Positions 25,925 through 33,645 of a DNA stretch of 64,000 nt are shown piece after piece (position 1 is the first letter of the stretch; each line of letters begins with the position of its first letter). Source of the stretch: Chryseobacterium gleum. GTDB lineage: Bacteria > Bacteroidota > Bacteroidia > Flavobacteriales_D > Crocinitomicaceae. Under the pieces are notes generated by a model. The model was not told the origin of the DNA. It made no database searches and saw only the letters and a program-made list of their open reading frames with translations. Both the position numbers and the translations under genes were made by a program. Where the stretch lies: NCBI GenBank assembly GCA_945897805.1, contig CAMDFX010000015.1, positions 1 through 64,000 on the forward strand, given 5' to 3'.

Positions 25925-26824
25925 TTATGCAAATTTCTTTGGCAAATTGGAATCAAATCGCATAATTTCACCAGAAACTGGATGTTTGAACGACAAGACT
26001 TTGGCATGTAATCCCAATCGACCTATATGATTCAATTTTGCACCATACTTTTTATCGCCCACAATTGGATGTTTGATGTCTTGCATGTGCACACGAATTT
26101 GATTTTTTCTCCCAGTTTCTAAATTGACTTTCAATAAAGTAGTGCCTTTTTTCCTAGAGATAACTTCATAATGAGTAATTGCTTTTTGTCCATACGTTTC
26201 ATTTTGGCTAGAATGAACAATCAACGCTTTACTTTCTTTGAGATATGAAATTATTGTGTCTTTGTCTTTTTTTACATCACCCTCAACCAAAGCAACATAA
26301 GTGCGCTCGATAATATTTTCGTTCCATGATTCTTGCAATGTTTTTTTAACTTTTTCCGTTTTTGCAAAAACCAATAAACCAGAAGTATCACGGTCTAATC
26401 GATGAACAATAAAAATTCTGTTTTTTGGATTTGATTTTTGAACATGTCTTGTCAACATGGCATAGGTAGTTTTGGTACGTTCTTTTTCAGAACCCATGGT
26501 CAGCAAACCCGCTTGTTTGTTTACAACAATAATTGCTGCGTCTTCAAAAAGTATTTCGATTCCAACCAATGGTTTTTCAGCAACAATTTTTTCAGCCAAA
26601 ATAGTCATTAATTGTCCTATTTTTAGTGGTGTATTGAATTGTGTTTCGACTTTACCGTCGACTGTAATTAATTTTTCTTTGAGCAAAAATTTTACATTAT
26701 TTCTACTTTTCCCAGGCAAGGACTCCATGATGAAAACCATCAAAGTGGTTGAAGATTTGACTGTAAATTTCAAATCTTTCTTTTTTGCTGGTTTCCCGGC
26801 AGTTCTTTTTTCTTTAAATTTCAT
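25925..26824 (-). CDS. RluA-family pseudouridine synthase
   Basis: Converts uridine to pseudouridine in rRNA or tRNA. 299 residues: basic N terminus, an S4-like RNA-binding domain (about 35-90; SRNNVKFLLKEKLITVDGK), then the RluA catalytic core with HRLDRDTSGLLVFAKT, which contains the catalytic Asp, and the closing GRKNQIRVHMQDIKHPIVGDKKYG. Which base is modified cannot be told. Confidence 0.93.
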   Translation of the reverse strand: MKFKEKRTAGKPAKKKDLKFTVKSSTTLMVFIMESLPGKSRNNVKFLLKEKLITVDGKVETQFNTPLKIGQLMTILAEKIVAEKPLVGIEILFEDAAIIVVNKQAGLLTMGSEKERTKTTYAMLTRHVQKSNPKNRIFIVHRLDRDTSGLLVFAKTEKVKKTLQESWNENIIERTYVALVEGDVKKDKDTIISYLKESKALIVHSSQNETYGQKAITHYEVISRKKGTTLLKVNLETGRKNQIRVHMQDIKHPIVGDKKYGAKLNHIGRLGLHAKVLSFKHPVSGEIMRFDSNLPKKFA

Positions 26825-26846
26825 TTAGGATCCTTGAGTTGGAGAG

Positions 26847-26854
26847 CAAAGATA
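26847..26854 (-). promoter_or_regulatory. -7 box TATCTTTG before the pseudouridine synthase gene
   Basis: Exact minus-strand TAnnTTTG match 23 bases before the ATG. Confidence 0.5.
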
Positions 26855-26910
26855 CGGTTTTTGTCTTAGAGTTGGGTTTTATTGTTTGGTTGGGGAGATG
26901 CTTTTCATTA

Positions 26911-26950
26911 AAGGTTTTTATCGGTTAGAATCGCTTATGCAACAGTAAAC
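26911..26950. repeat. 40-bp imperfect direct repeat, copy 1
   Basis: Pairs with 27089-27128: about 34 of 40 bases agree around a shared GGTTTTTATC-GTTAGAATC core. It lies in the 316-bp gap 26825-27140, which holds no gene. Confidence 0.65.
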
Positions 26951-27067
26951 ACTGATATATAAAGATATTTTCTAATTAAAAGAATCGCATTTTAACCCAT
27001 TTTTCATATAAAATGTTCGAGTTCTACAGCAAAATTTTAGCTGAATCTTCGTTTTTGAAATATTGCG

Positions 27068-27083
27068 GTAAATCGGGATTTAC
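27068..27083. repeat. Hairpin GTAAATC-GG-GATTTAC
   Basis: Perfect 7-bp inverted repeat with a 2-base centre immediately before repeat copy 2. No T-run follows, so it does not look like a terminator. Confidence 0.55.
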
Positions 27084-27088
27084 GTTAA

Positions 27089-27128
27089 GGGTTTTTATCC
27101 GTTAGAATCACTTAAGCACCAGTAAATT
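27089..27128. repeat. 40-bp imperfect direct repeat, copy 2
   Basis: Second copy of the 26911-26950 element, about 178 bases further on and ending just after the DUF4159 gene. The rest of the gap is AT-rich without recognisable features. Confidence 0.65.
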
Positions 27129-27140
27129 CAAATAGAAAAC

Positions 27141-27791
27141 TTACTTCAAAAAGGCATACATCATTATATTTGCACCCATTTGAAGTGCTTGTAATCTTTT
27201 CTCAGTTGCATCATTGTGCACCGCTTGATCCTCCCAACCATCGCCCAAATCGGTTTCATAAGTATATAAGCAGACCAATCTGCCCTCCACAATAATGCCA
27301 AAGGCTTGCGAACGTTTGTCATCATGTTCATGAATTTTTGGTAATCCATTGAAATTGTATTTTTGATGAAAAATTGGATGATTACTTGGCAATTCAACTA
27401 ATTCTTGATTTGGAAATACTTTTTTCAGTTCCACACGGATAAATTCGTTCATTCCATAATTGTCATCTATGTGCAAAAAACCACCGCCTTGCAAATAAGT
27501 TCTTAGATTTTCAACCTCTGCATTTGAAAAGACAACATTTCCATGACCAGTCATGTGAATAAATGGATAATTGAAAATATCATTGCTTCCTGGTTCAACG
27601 TATGGTACATCTTTACTGATGTTTGTAGAGAGATTTTGATTACAAAAAGTGATTAAATTGGGTAAGGAAGTTGGATTTGCATAATAATCTCCGCCACCAT
27701 TGTATTTCAAAACAGCCAGCTGATAGGTTCCTTGACTAAAAGAAGATAGTGTGTAAGACAAACTAATTACAAACAAAACAGTTTTAAACAT
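27141..27791 (-). CDS. DUF4159 domain secreted protein
   Basis: A 216-residue exported protein (signal peptide from MFKTVLFVISLSYTLSSFS) matching DUF4159, a glutamine-amidotransferase-like fold found in Bacteroidota and proteobacteria. Typical blocks are YNGGGDYYANPTSLPNL, FIHMTGHGNVVFSNAEV, YLQGGGFLHIDDNYG, SNHPIFH and the closing ALQMGANIMMYAFLK. The biochemical role is unknown. Start set at ATG 27791 instead of an upstream TTG because it begins the signal peptide. Last gene of the holA-rsmE-DUF4159 run. Confidence 0.85.
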   Translation of the reverse strand: MFKTVLFVISLSYTLSSFSQGTYQLAVLKYNGGGDYYANPTSLPNLITFCNQNLSTNISKDVPYVEPGSNDIFNYPFIHMTGHGNVVFSNAEVENLRTYLQGGGFLHIDDNYGMNEFIRVELKKVFPNQELVELPSNHPIFHQKYNFNGLPKIHEHDDKRSQAFGIIVEGRLVCLYTYETDLGDGWEDQAVHNDATEKRLQALQMGANIMMYAFLK

Positions 27792-27801
27792 AGAAAAATA
27801 A

Positions 27802-28494
27802 TTAATCAATTAACAAACATTGCATGCAAGCATAAAGTCCTGCGGTTTCAGTTCTCAATCTATTTTTCCCTAAAGTTACAAAATCATATCCAACATTTTT
27901 GGCTAACTCAATTTCGTCTATCGAAAAATCGCCTTCTGGACCAATTAAAATTGGATAATTATTCTGTTGGAAAACATCGTTCAACGTTTTCTTGTCATTT
28001 TCATAACAATGCGCCAGAGCAGCAGTTGGATATTGAATTAAAAAATCTTTAAAGGTTGTCATCAAATTCAGTTTCGGTAAGTAAGAGCGTTTTGATTGTT
28101 TCATCGCCGAAACTAATATTTTCTCCAATCTTTCTTCTTTAATGAGCTTTCTTTCACTGTTTTTACAGAGTAAAAATGTAATTTCATCAATCCCTAACTC
28201 CGTTGTTTTTTCTAAAAACCATTCAATTCGATCCATGTTTTTAGTGGGTGCAATAGCTATGTGAATATATTTTGTCTCTTTGGATTCAAACTCATATTTC
28301 AAAATTTTCACATTGCATTTTTTTGGATGCGCATCATCAATTTCAGCCAAATAAGTTCCTCCTGTCCCATCTAAAAGCGTTATTAAATCTCCACTTTTTA
28401 GTCTCAATACGCGACAAGCATGTTTTGACTCTTCCTCAGAAAGTGCTATTTGCTTAGCCTCTGGGTTTAATGTAGGTAAATAAAAAAGATTCAT
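27802..28494 (-). CDS. rsmE: 16S rRNA (uracil(1498)-N(3))-methyltransferase
   Basis: SPOUT methyltransferase that methylates N3 of U1498 of 16S rRNA. The 230 residues include the N-terminal PUA-like part (EEESKHACRVLRLKSGD) and the knotted SAM-binding end LIGPEGDFSIDEIELA and VTLGKNRLRTETAGLYACM, both diagnostic. It begins 1 base after the holA stop, indicating an operon. Confidence 0.95.
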   Translation of the reverse strand: MNLFYLPTLNPEAKQIALSEEESKHACRVLRLKSGDLITLLDGTGGTYLAEIDDAHPKKCNVKILKYEFESKETKYIHIAIAPTKNMDRIEWFLEKTTELGIDEITFLLCKNSERKLIKEERLEKILVSAMKQSKRSYLPKLNLMTTFKDFLIQYPTAALAHCYENDKKTLNDVFQQNNYPILIGPEGDFSIDEIELAKNVGYDFVTLGKNRLRTETAGLYACMQCLLID

Positions 28495-29493
28495 TCAATG
28501 CATTATTTTATAAATCAACTCTTTCATCAAATCTGCTTTAGAAAATGAATCATTATTCAATCCTTTTGATTTCAAATCGTATTCATACAAAAATGTAATA
28601 TTTCTTGAAATCATTTTTGGCGGATAAATTTTGCTTGCATTGACCAACTCTTTTACCACAAAAGGATGAATTTTAAGCAATTGAACCAATGCTTCATTCG
28701 ACTTATTATTTGAAAAATGAACACGCATCAACCTGAAAAACAAGTTAAATATATTGGATATTACTACCGTTAATTCGCCAGCTTTCGGATTATGTTCAAA
28801 ATAATTAACAATTGTATATGCCTTATTGACATCGCGGACGGCAATGGCATTTGTCAATTCAAAAACGTTATAATCTTTTGAAATTCCAATGTTTTCATCA
28901 ATATGAACCTCATTAATCGTCGTGCCCTTTTGCAGTAATAATGCTAATTTATCCAACTCATTAATAATCTTACTCAAATCATTTCCTAAATAATCTGCCA
29001 GTAAACTTGTTGCTTTGGGCGTGATAGAAAATTCTGTGGTTTTAAGATAATTGTTTATCCAATCCACTAATTGATAATCTCTGAGTTTATCAGAACCAAA
29101 AACCAATCCACTTTTAGAAATATCTTTGAATATTTTTTTCCTAGAATCGAATTTTTTTCCTTTGTACATAATTACCAGAACAGTCGTTGGCTCTGGTTTT
29201 GCACAATATTTCTCGAGCATTTCAAAATCTTTAAGGTCTTGCGCTTCTCTTATAACAACCAATCGCCTCTCAGCCATCATAGGATAACCTTTTGCTTCAG
29301 AAATAATTGATAAAACTTCGGAATCAATACCATAAAAAACCATCTGATTAAAATCTCTTTCATGGTCTTCTAATGCATTTTCAATAATTGATTTTGAAAT
29401 CAAATCAATGTAATAAGGCTCTTCACCATGCAAAAGGTAAATCGGCTTAAATTGCTTATTTTTGATATCTTGAATTATCGATTTGTGATCCAT
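28495..29493 (-). CDS. holA: DNA polymerase III subunit delta
   Basis: Clamp-loader subunit that opens the sliding clamp. 332 residues; HolA features include the early PIYLLHGEEPYYIDLI (degenerate Walker-like region), VLVIMYKGKKFDSRKK and LADYLGNDLSKIINELDKLALL. First gene of a tightly packed run holA-rsmE-DUF4159. A TACCTTTG -7 box lies only 4 bases before the ATG, so the transcript may be nearly leaderless. Confidence 0.93.
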   Translation of the reverse strand: MDHKSIIQDIKNKQFKPIYLLHGEEPYYIDLISKSIIENALEDHERDFNQMVFYGIDSEVLSIISEAKGYPMMAERRLVVIREAQDLKDFEMLEKYCAKPEPTTVLVIMYKGKKFDSRKKIFKDISKSGLVFGSDKLRDYQLVDWINNYLKTTEFSITPKATSLLADYLGNDLSKIINELDKLALLLQKGTTINEVHIDENIGISKDYNVFELTNAIAVRDVNKAYTIVNYFEHNPKAGELTVVISNIFNLFFRLMRVHFSNNKSNEALVQLLKIHPFVVKELVNASKIYPPKMISRNITFLYEYDLKSKGLNNDSFSKADLMKELIYKIMH

Positions 29494-29497
29494 AAAT

Positions 29498-29505
29498 CAA
29501 AGGTA
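29498..29505 (-). promoter_or_regulatory. Possible -7 box TACCTTTG abutting holA start
   Basis: Exact TAnnTTTG match on the minus strand ending 4 bases before the holA ATG. If used, transcription would start at or near the start codon. Confidence 0.3.
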
Positions 29506-29657
29506 ATAAACTAGAAAAAGATAGACATGCTTTTTGTAAAAAAACTTTTCAAAATCAATTACGGATCTCGTTTTTTGTTATCAAATTAAATAATTAAGAA
29601 ATATACTGATTTTATTTGGCACAATTTCTGATATTTGCACTGAAAATAAAAGATAAA

Positions 29658-30290
29658 ATGAAATTTCTATTAATAGCATTCAGCATTCTTACATTTACAG
29701 TTTCTGCGCAAGATTCCAAATCTCAAGCGATTCTAGATAAATTATCTATCAAAATGAAAGGCTTAAAATCTTTCTACATCGAATTTAGCGCCAGTGTCAA
29801 AAACTCAGCGGGAGCCAATGAGAGTGAGATCGGAAAGGGTTGGGTAAAAGGCGACAAATTTTGCGCATCTTACGGCGACAATACCATTATCTCTAACGGT
29901 TTAAAAACTTGGACGATTGTAAAGGAAGAAAAATCTGTTTATGAATCAGACGCTAGTGGTGGCGATGAGCAATCAATCAATCCTAAAAAATTGATGACCA
30001 TTTGGGAAAAAGATTTTAAAAATGCTTTCGAAAAAGAAGAAACGCTAGGAGGTGAAAATGTTTCCGTAATTAAATTGGTTCCAAAAAACCCTGGAAAAGT
30101 TGATTATCACACCATCGTATTATACATCTCGAAAACCGAAAACGAACTAAAAAAAGCGGTAATGAAAGCTAAAAATGGTACAACAATGACTTATTCATTG
30201 ACAAAATTCACTTCAAACCCAACGGTAGATGATTCGAAATTTGTGTACGACGCTAAAAAATACCCAGGATACAACTTGATCAAAGATTAG
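29658..30290 (+). CDS. LolA-like outer membrane lipoprotein carrier
   Basis: A 210-residue periplasmic protein (signal peptide MKFLLIAFSILTFTVSA) of the LolA family that ferries lipoproteins from the inner to the outer membrane. Family features are AILDKLSIKMKGLKSFYIEFSA, GKGWVKGDKFCAS, a FKNAFEKEETLGGENVSVIKLVPK segment and YSLTKFTSNPTVDDSKFVYD. ATG 29658 is chosen because the signal peptide starts there. No LolB or LolCDE gene is adjacent. Confidence 0.88.
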   Translation: MKFLLIAFSILTFTVSAQDSKSQAILDKLSIKMKGLKSFYIEFSASVKNSAGANESEIGKGWVKGDKFCASYGDNTIISNGLKTWTIVKEEKSVYESDASGGDEQSINPKKLMTIWEKDFKNAFEKEETLGGENVSVIKLVPKNPGKVDYHTIVLYISKTENELKKAVMKAKNGTTMTYSLTKFTSNPTVDDSKFVYDAKKYPGYNLIKD

Positions 30291-30309
30291 AAGCTTAAAC
30301 AATTTTTGT

Positions 30310-30343
30310 AAAGCCCAATTCATTATTGATTTGGGCTTTTTTT
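30310..30343 (+). terminator. Terminator after lolA-like gene
   Basis: AAAGCCCAA / TTGGGCTTT stem with an 11-12 base loop and T-run. Confidence 0.92.
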
Positions 30344-30345
30344 AT

Positions 30346-30547
30346 TGTATGCGATGCGTCTAAAGAAAAAGTTGTTAAACCTTATTCTAATGCCTTCATA
30401 AAAAAGTACAATTTAAGTGTTACTGGCGTTAAAAGAGCACTGTTTTCCTTAATGGAAAAAGACATGGTTTTCTTTCAGAGTGGACTAGAATTTCCATTCT
30501 ATGAGGTGCAAGATAAGTTTTTGCGTCTTTGGTTGCAGTACAAATAA
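30346..30547 (+). pseudogene. C-terminal remnant of an AAA-type ATPase
   Basis: About 65 codons with no start of their own encode a segment (YSNAFIKKYNLSVTGVKRAL, SLMEKDMVF, YEVQDKFLRLWLQY) that looks like the winged-helix end of Bacteroidota stand-alone AAA ATPases, where the phrase order is SxxFIKKYxLS, VxRALxxLxxK and YxVxDxFxxxWL. The ATPase core is missing, replaced by the lolA terminator, which overlaps the possible start. Treated as a gene fragment. Confidence 0.6.
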
Positions 30548-30792
30548 TTATACATTTTGAATTATACATTTTGCACAATAAAATTAAAAATAAAATGCTG
30601 AAAATCAAATTATTAATTTATAATAAAACTAAATAATTGAAATTTTATAATCAAAATTAGACTTAAAATAAAGCAAAAAACCTAATAAAATTGCACAAAA
30701 AAGGAATTTTCATGGTTTTACAAGTCGAAAAATAAAATCATAAAACCATTTACAAATAAGATTTCGGAATCATGATTTTGTAAAACATCCAA
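30548..30792. other. AT-rich decayed spacer
   Basis: Very AT-rich sequence between two gene remnants. I see no open frame, RNA gene or terminator in it. Confidence 0.4.
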
Positions 30793-30972
30793 ATGAAATG
30801 TATTTACCTTTCGAATAAAGAAGTGAGTGAAGACAAAGAACAAGGGGGAAAATATGCCAGTGTGCCTTTGAAAAAAGACTTGAATTGATTCTTAATTGAC
30901 GAAAAAATCGGCGAACTTGGGTATAAAAAAATCGCTGACTAAGTAGCCAACGATTTCAAAAATTTGGGAGAC
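30793..30972 (+). pseudogene. Decayed short gene with two in-frame stops
   Basis: From ATG 30793 one frame reads about 31 codons (beginning MKCIYLSNKEVSEDKEQ), a TGA, 18 more codons (FLIDEKIGELGYKKIAD), a TAA, then VANDFKNLGD and a final TGA. The continuous sense between stops suggests a former gene of about 60 codons damaged by two point changes. Its end overlaps the tRNA-His gene by 6 bases. No family recognised. Confidence 0.5.
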
Positions 30973-31041
30973 TGATGGGTCTCGAACCCACGACCTCCGG
31001 CACCACAAACCAGCGCTCTAACCAACTGAGCTACAACCTCC
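30967..31041 (-). tRNA. tRNA-His (GTG)
   Basis: 75 bases fold as a full cloverleaf: G-1 paired to C73 (the tRNA-His identity element), acceptor GAGGTTG/CAGTCTC with two wobble pairs, D arm GCTC/GAGC, anticodon arm CTGGT-TTGTGGT-GCCGG with anticodon GTG, 5-base variable loop and T arm GTGGG-TTCGAGA-CCCAT. CCA is not encoded. Gene remnants lie directly on its 3' side. Confidence 0.97.
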
Positions 31042-31142
31042 ATTTTTTGCGTGTACAAATATAGTACTTTTATGCCTTTTACAAAGCACATCATAGATTT
31101 TTTTTTAATTTTAAAAAAAGAAAATCATTAATAGTACTAAAT

Positions 31143-31646
31143 ATGACGACAAAAACAATGATTGTAAATGAATTTGAAAGAAGGCTTTTTGAAGAGTCTT
31201 ACAGCAGAATTTTCAAATGTTTATCGCTTTTAAATGAAGAGTCAATCTGGTTTTCGCCCAATAATCAAATTCCATCTGTTGGAAATTTAATACTTCATCT
31301 TTGCGGTAATGCCCGCCAATGGGTTTTGTCCGGTATTGGTGGCTCTGTAGACAATCGAAACAGAGAGCAGGAATTTGTAGTTCAAAAAAATATCAAAAAA
31401 TCTGAGCTCATTTTTTTACTAGAAAACCTGAAAGTAAATCTCAAAACAACCATACTTGAAATGCCTGATTCAGCTTTAAATGAAAGAAAAATCATTCAGG
31501 GATTTGAGGAAACGGGATTTTCGATCTTAATTCATGTTATTGAACATTTTTCTTACCACACTGGCCAAATTACCACTTTGACAAAAATGATTACCAACAA
31601 ACAAACAGGATATTACCATGGATTCAATCTCAATCAGTTGAATTAA
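31143..31646 (+). CDS. DinB-family four-helix protein
   Basis: A 167-residue DinB/DUF1572-like protein. This superfamily has a four-helix bundle with a metal site formed by three histidines; H52 (LILHLCGN), H135 and H139 (HVIEHFSYHTGQ) are in the expected places, with H131 extra. Family members include thiol-dependent S-transferases (bacillithiol, mycothiol), but most are uncharacterised, so no substrate is assigned. Monocistronic. Confidence 0.85.
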   Translation: MTTKTMIVNEFERRLFEESYSRIFKCLSLLNEESIWFSPNNQIPSVGNLILHLCGNARQWVLSGIGGSVDNRNREQEFVVQKNIKKSELIFLLENLKVNLKTTILEMPDSALNERKIIQGFEETGFSILIHVIEHFSYHTGQITTLTKMITNKQTGYYHGFNLNQLN

Positions 31647-31718
31647 AATAATTAGTTTCACAGTTAATATTGTTGAAAATTAGGATTGATATAATTCAAA
31701 CTAAAATCAATATTCCGC

Positions 31719-31726
31719 TATCTTTG
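31719..31726 (+). promoter_or_regulatory. -7 box TATCTTTG before the oxidoreductase gene
   Basis: Exact TAnnTTTG match 16 bases before the ATG at 31743. Confidence 0.55.
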
Positions 31727-31742
31727 CCACAAAGAAAAAAAT

Positions 31743-32744
31743 ATGCTTAAAATAGGTGTGCTTGGAGCTGGTCATCTTGGAAAAATTCACGTTAAATTAA
31801 TCTTAGAATTGCCTGCAATTTTTCAATTAGTTGGTTTTTATGACCCCAATGATAATAACGCACAAGCAACAATCAACCAATTTGGAATCAAAAGATATGA
31901 TTCTTTGGAGGCGCTTCTGCACGAAGTTGATTGTATTGACATAGTCACTCCTACACTAGCCCACTACGAAGCTGCAGTAGCTGCGATTAAAAAAAGCATC
32001 CACGTTTTTGTTGAAAAACCAATTACACAGACGATAGAGGAAGGCAATTCACTGCTAAAACTTGCTAATGAAGCCGATATAAAAGTACAAGTTGGCCATG
32101 TCGAAAGATTCAATCCTGCATTTTTAAAAGCTTTACCGAATATACAAAATCCTATGTTTATTGAAACACATCGTTTAGCGCAATTTAATCCTCGAGGCAC
32201 AGATGTGCCAGTTGTTTTAGACCTAATGATTCATGATTTAGACATTATTCTGAGCATTGTTAAATCTGACATAAAACGAATTACTGCCTCAGGTGTTGCA
32301 GTTGTATCAGATACACCTGACATCGCAAATGCGCGGATTGAATTCAATAATGGTTGTGTTGCAAATCTTACTGCATCTCGCATTTCACTCAAAAACATGC
32401 GTAAAACCCGAATTTTTCAGAAAGACAATTACATCAGCATTGACTTTTTAAACAAGAAATTAGACATGATGAAATTAGAGGATCTTGTAGGTGAAGCTGC
32501 TCCTTTAGATGTCATTTTTGAGTTAGGAAATGGCAAAAAGACCAAAAAGATTCATTTCGATCAACCTGAAATTGAAAACACTAACGCAATCAAAGAAGAA
32601 TTGATTTCATTTCACCAAGCAATCATAGAGAGCAAAGCTCCAATTGTTTCGATCGAAGATGGTTTGAGAGCACTGGAAGTTGCAAACCAAATTTTAGATA
32701 AATTAAAGTCTACAAACATTGCTTTTGCTGACAATAATTTCTAA
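31743..32744 (+). CDS. Gfo/Idh/MocA family NAD(P)-dependent oxidoreductase
   Basis: A 333-residue sugar-type dehydrogenase. The Rossmann loop is GVLGAGHLGKIH at the N terminus, followed by the acidic strand end FYDPND that binds NAD ribose and the catalytic-lysine motif VEKPI near residue 96. The C-terminal half carries the family's beta sheet (VLDLMIHDLDIILS). Substrate cannot be told. The lipoprotein and polyprenyl-phosphate sugar transferase downstream (37-bp gap) suggest a nucleotide-sugar or cell-surface glycan role, as Gfo/Idh/MocA enzymes commonly have in such clusters. Confidence 0.9.
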   Translation: MLKIGVLGAGHLGKIHVKLILELPAIFQLVGFYDPNDNNAQATINQFGIKRYDSLEALLHEVDCIDIVTPTLAHYEAAVAAIKKSIHVFVEKPITQTIEEGNSLLKLANEADIKVQVGHVERFNPAFLKALPNIQNPMFIETHRLAQFNPRGTDVPVVLDLMIHDLDIILSIVKSDIKRITASGVAVVSDTPDIANARIEFNNGCVANLTASRISLKNMRKTRIFQKDNYISIDFLNKKLDMMKLEDLVGEAAPLDVIFELGNGKKTKKIHFDQPEIENTNAIKEELISFHQAIIESKAPIVSIEDGLRALEVANQILDKLKSTNIAFADNNF

Positions 32745-32781
32745 TTTACCGCGTTAATAATTTTCAAAACAAAAGCTAATT

Positions 32782-33645
32782 ATGAAATTTTTATCTTTAT
32801 TTGGTTTACTTTTTATTTTCTCTTCTTGTATCAAAAACAATCCAGAACCAACTTGGATTCAAATTGATCAATGGCAATTAGAAGCGAATCCATTTATCAG
32901 CGGATTAGAAGGTGAACTGAATCATAATTTCACGGATGCTTATGTTTACATAGACGAAAAAATTATCGGCATTTTTGAATTACCAGTCAAATTGCCTTTA
33001 TTGCTTGATGGTTATAAAAAAATCATGATTTATCCAGCAATAAGAAATAATGGAATTGCAGCTTCAAAAAAAATATATCCTTTTTGTCAACCACACGTTT
33101 TCTATGCAACACTAGTGAAAGGTGAAACGATTAAAGTCAATCCCAAAACGCAATATTATACCAACTGTAATTTTGCCTTTATTGAAGATTTTGAATCAGC
33201 AGGAATTAAATTTACAACCGATCCAACTTCTAATGCAACCATTGAACAAATTCAACATACAGACCCCGGAAAAACTGGAAATTGCGGTCACGTAGCTATG
33301 ACTATTAGTGATTCAATCTGGACAGGATATACCAGTGCTCAGATGGTTTTGCCTCAAGGTAGCGCAGAAGTGTATTTGGAAATCGAATATAAAACCACAA
33401 ATAATGTATTGACAGGAGTTTTGGGAATTACACTTCCTGGAACAAATAAAATCAATCCAAACATTCAATTAAATGCACAATCTGCTTCGGATGTTACTTG
33501 GAAAAAAATCTACATTGATTTAAAAGAAATTATTTCAAGTTCAACAACAGCTGACTATTTTGAGCAATATCTGCAAGCGCAAATTGACCCGGGAAAATCT
33601 TCCAGTGATATTTACATCGATAACTATAAAATCATTCATTTCTGA
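32782..33645 (+). CDS. Predicted lipoprotein of unknown function
   Basis: A 287-residue protein with a lipoprotein signal peptide (lipobox FSSC). The sequence is rich in short beta strands, with an early NHNFTDAYVYIDEKIIGIFELP segment and a C-terminal half (IEDFESAGIKFTTDPTSNATIEQ to SSSDIYIDNYKIIHF) resembling a carbohydrate-binding-like jelly roll. Its stop overlaps the next gene's start by one base (TGATG), so it is translationally coupled to the sugar transferase and probably belongs to the same surface-glycan process. Confidence 0.8.
   Translation: MKFLSLFGLLFIFSSCIKNNPEPTWIQIDQWQLEANPFISGLEGELNHNFTDAYVYIDEKIIGIFELPVKLPLLLDGYKKIMIYPAIRNNGIAASKKIYPFCQPHVFYATLVKGETIKVNPKTQYYTNCNFAFIEDFESAGIKFTTDPTSNATIEQIQHTDPGKTGNCGHVAMTISDSIWTGYTSAQMVLPQGSAEVYLEIEYKTTNNVLTGVLGITLPGTNKINPNIQLNAQSASDVTWKKIYIDLKEIISSSTTADYFEQYLQAQIDPGKSSSDIYIDNYKIIHF

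Noticed and set aside
26911-27128. CRISPR or tRNA-like element in the 26825-27140 gap
   Set aside because: Only two imperfect copies exist and neither folds as a cloverleaf.
30326-30547. Intact small gene of 73 codons after lolA
   Set aside because: Its start lies in the lolA terminator and its product matches only the end of larger ATPases; treated as a remnant.
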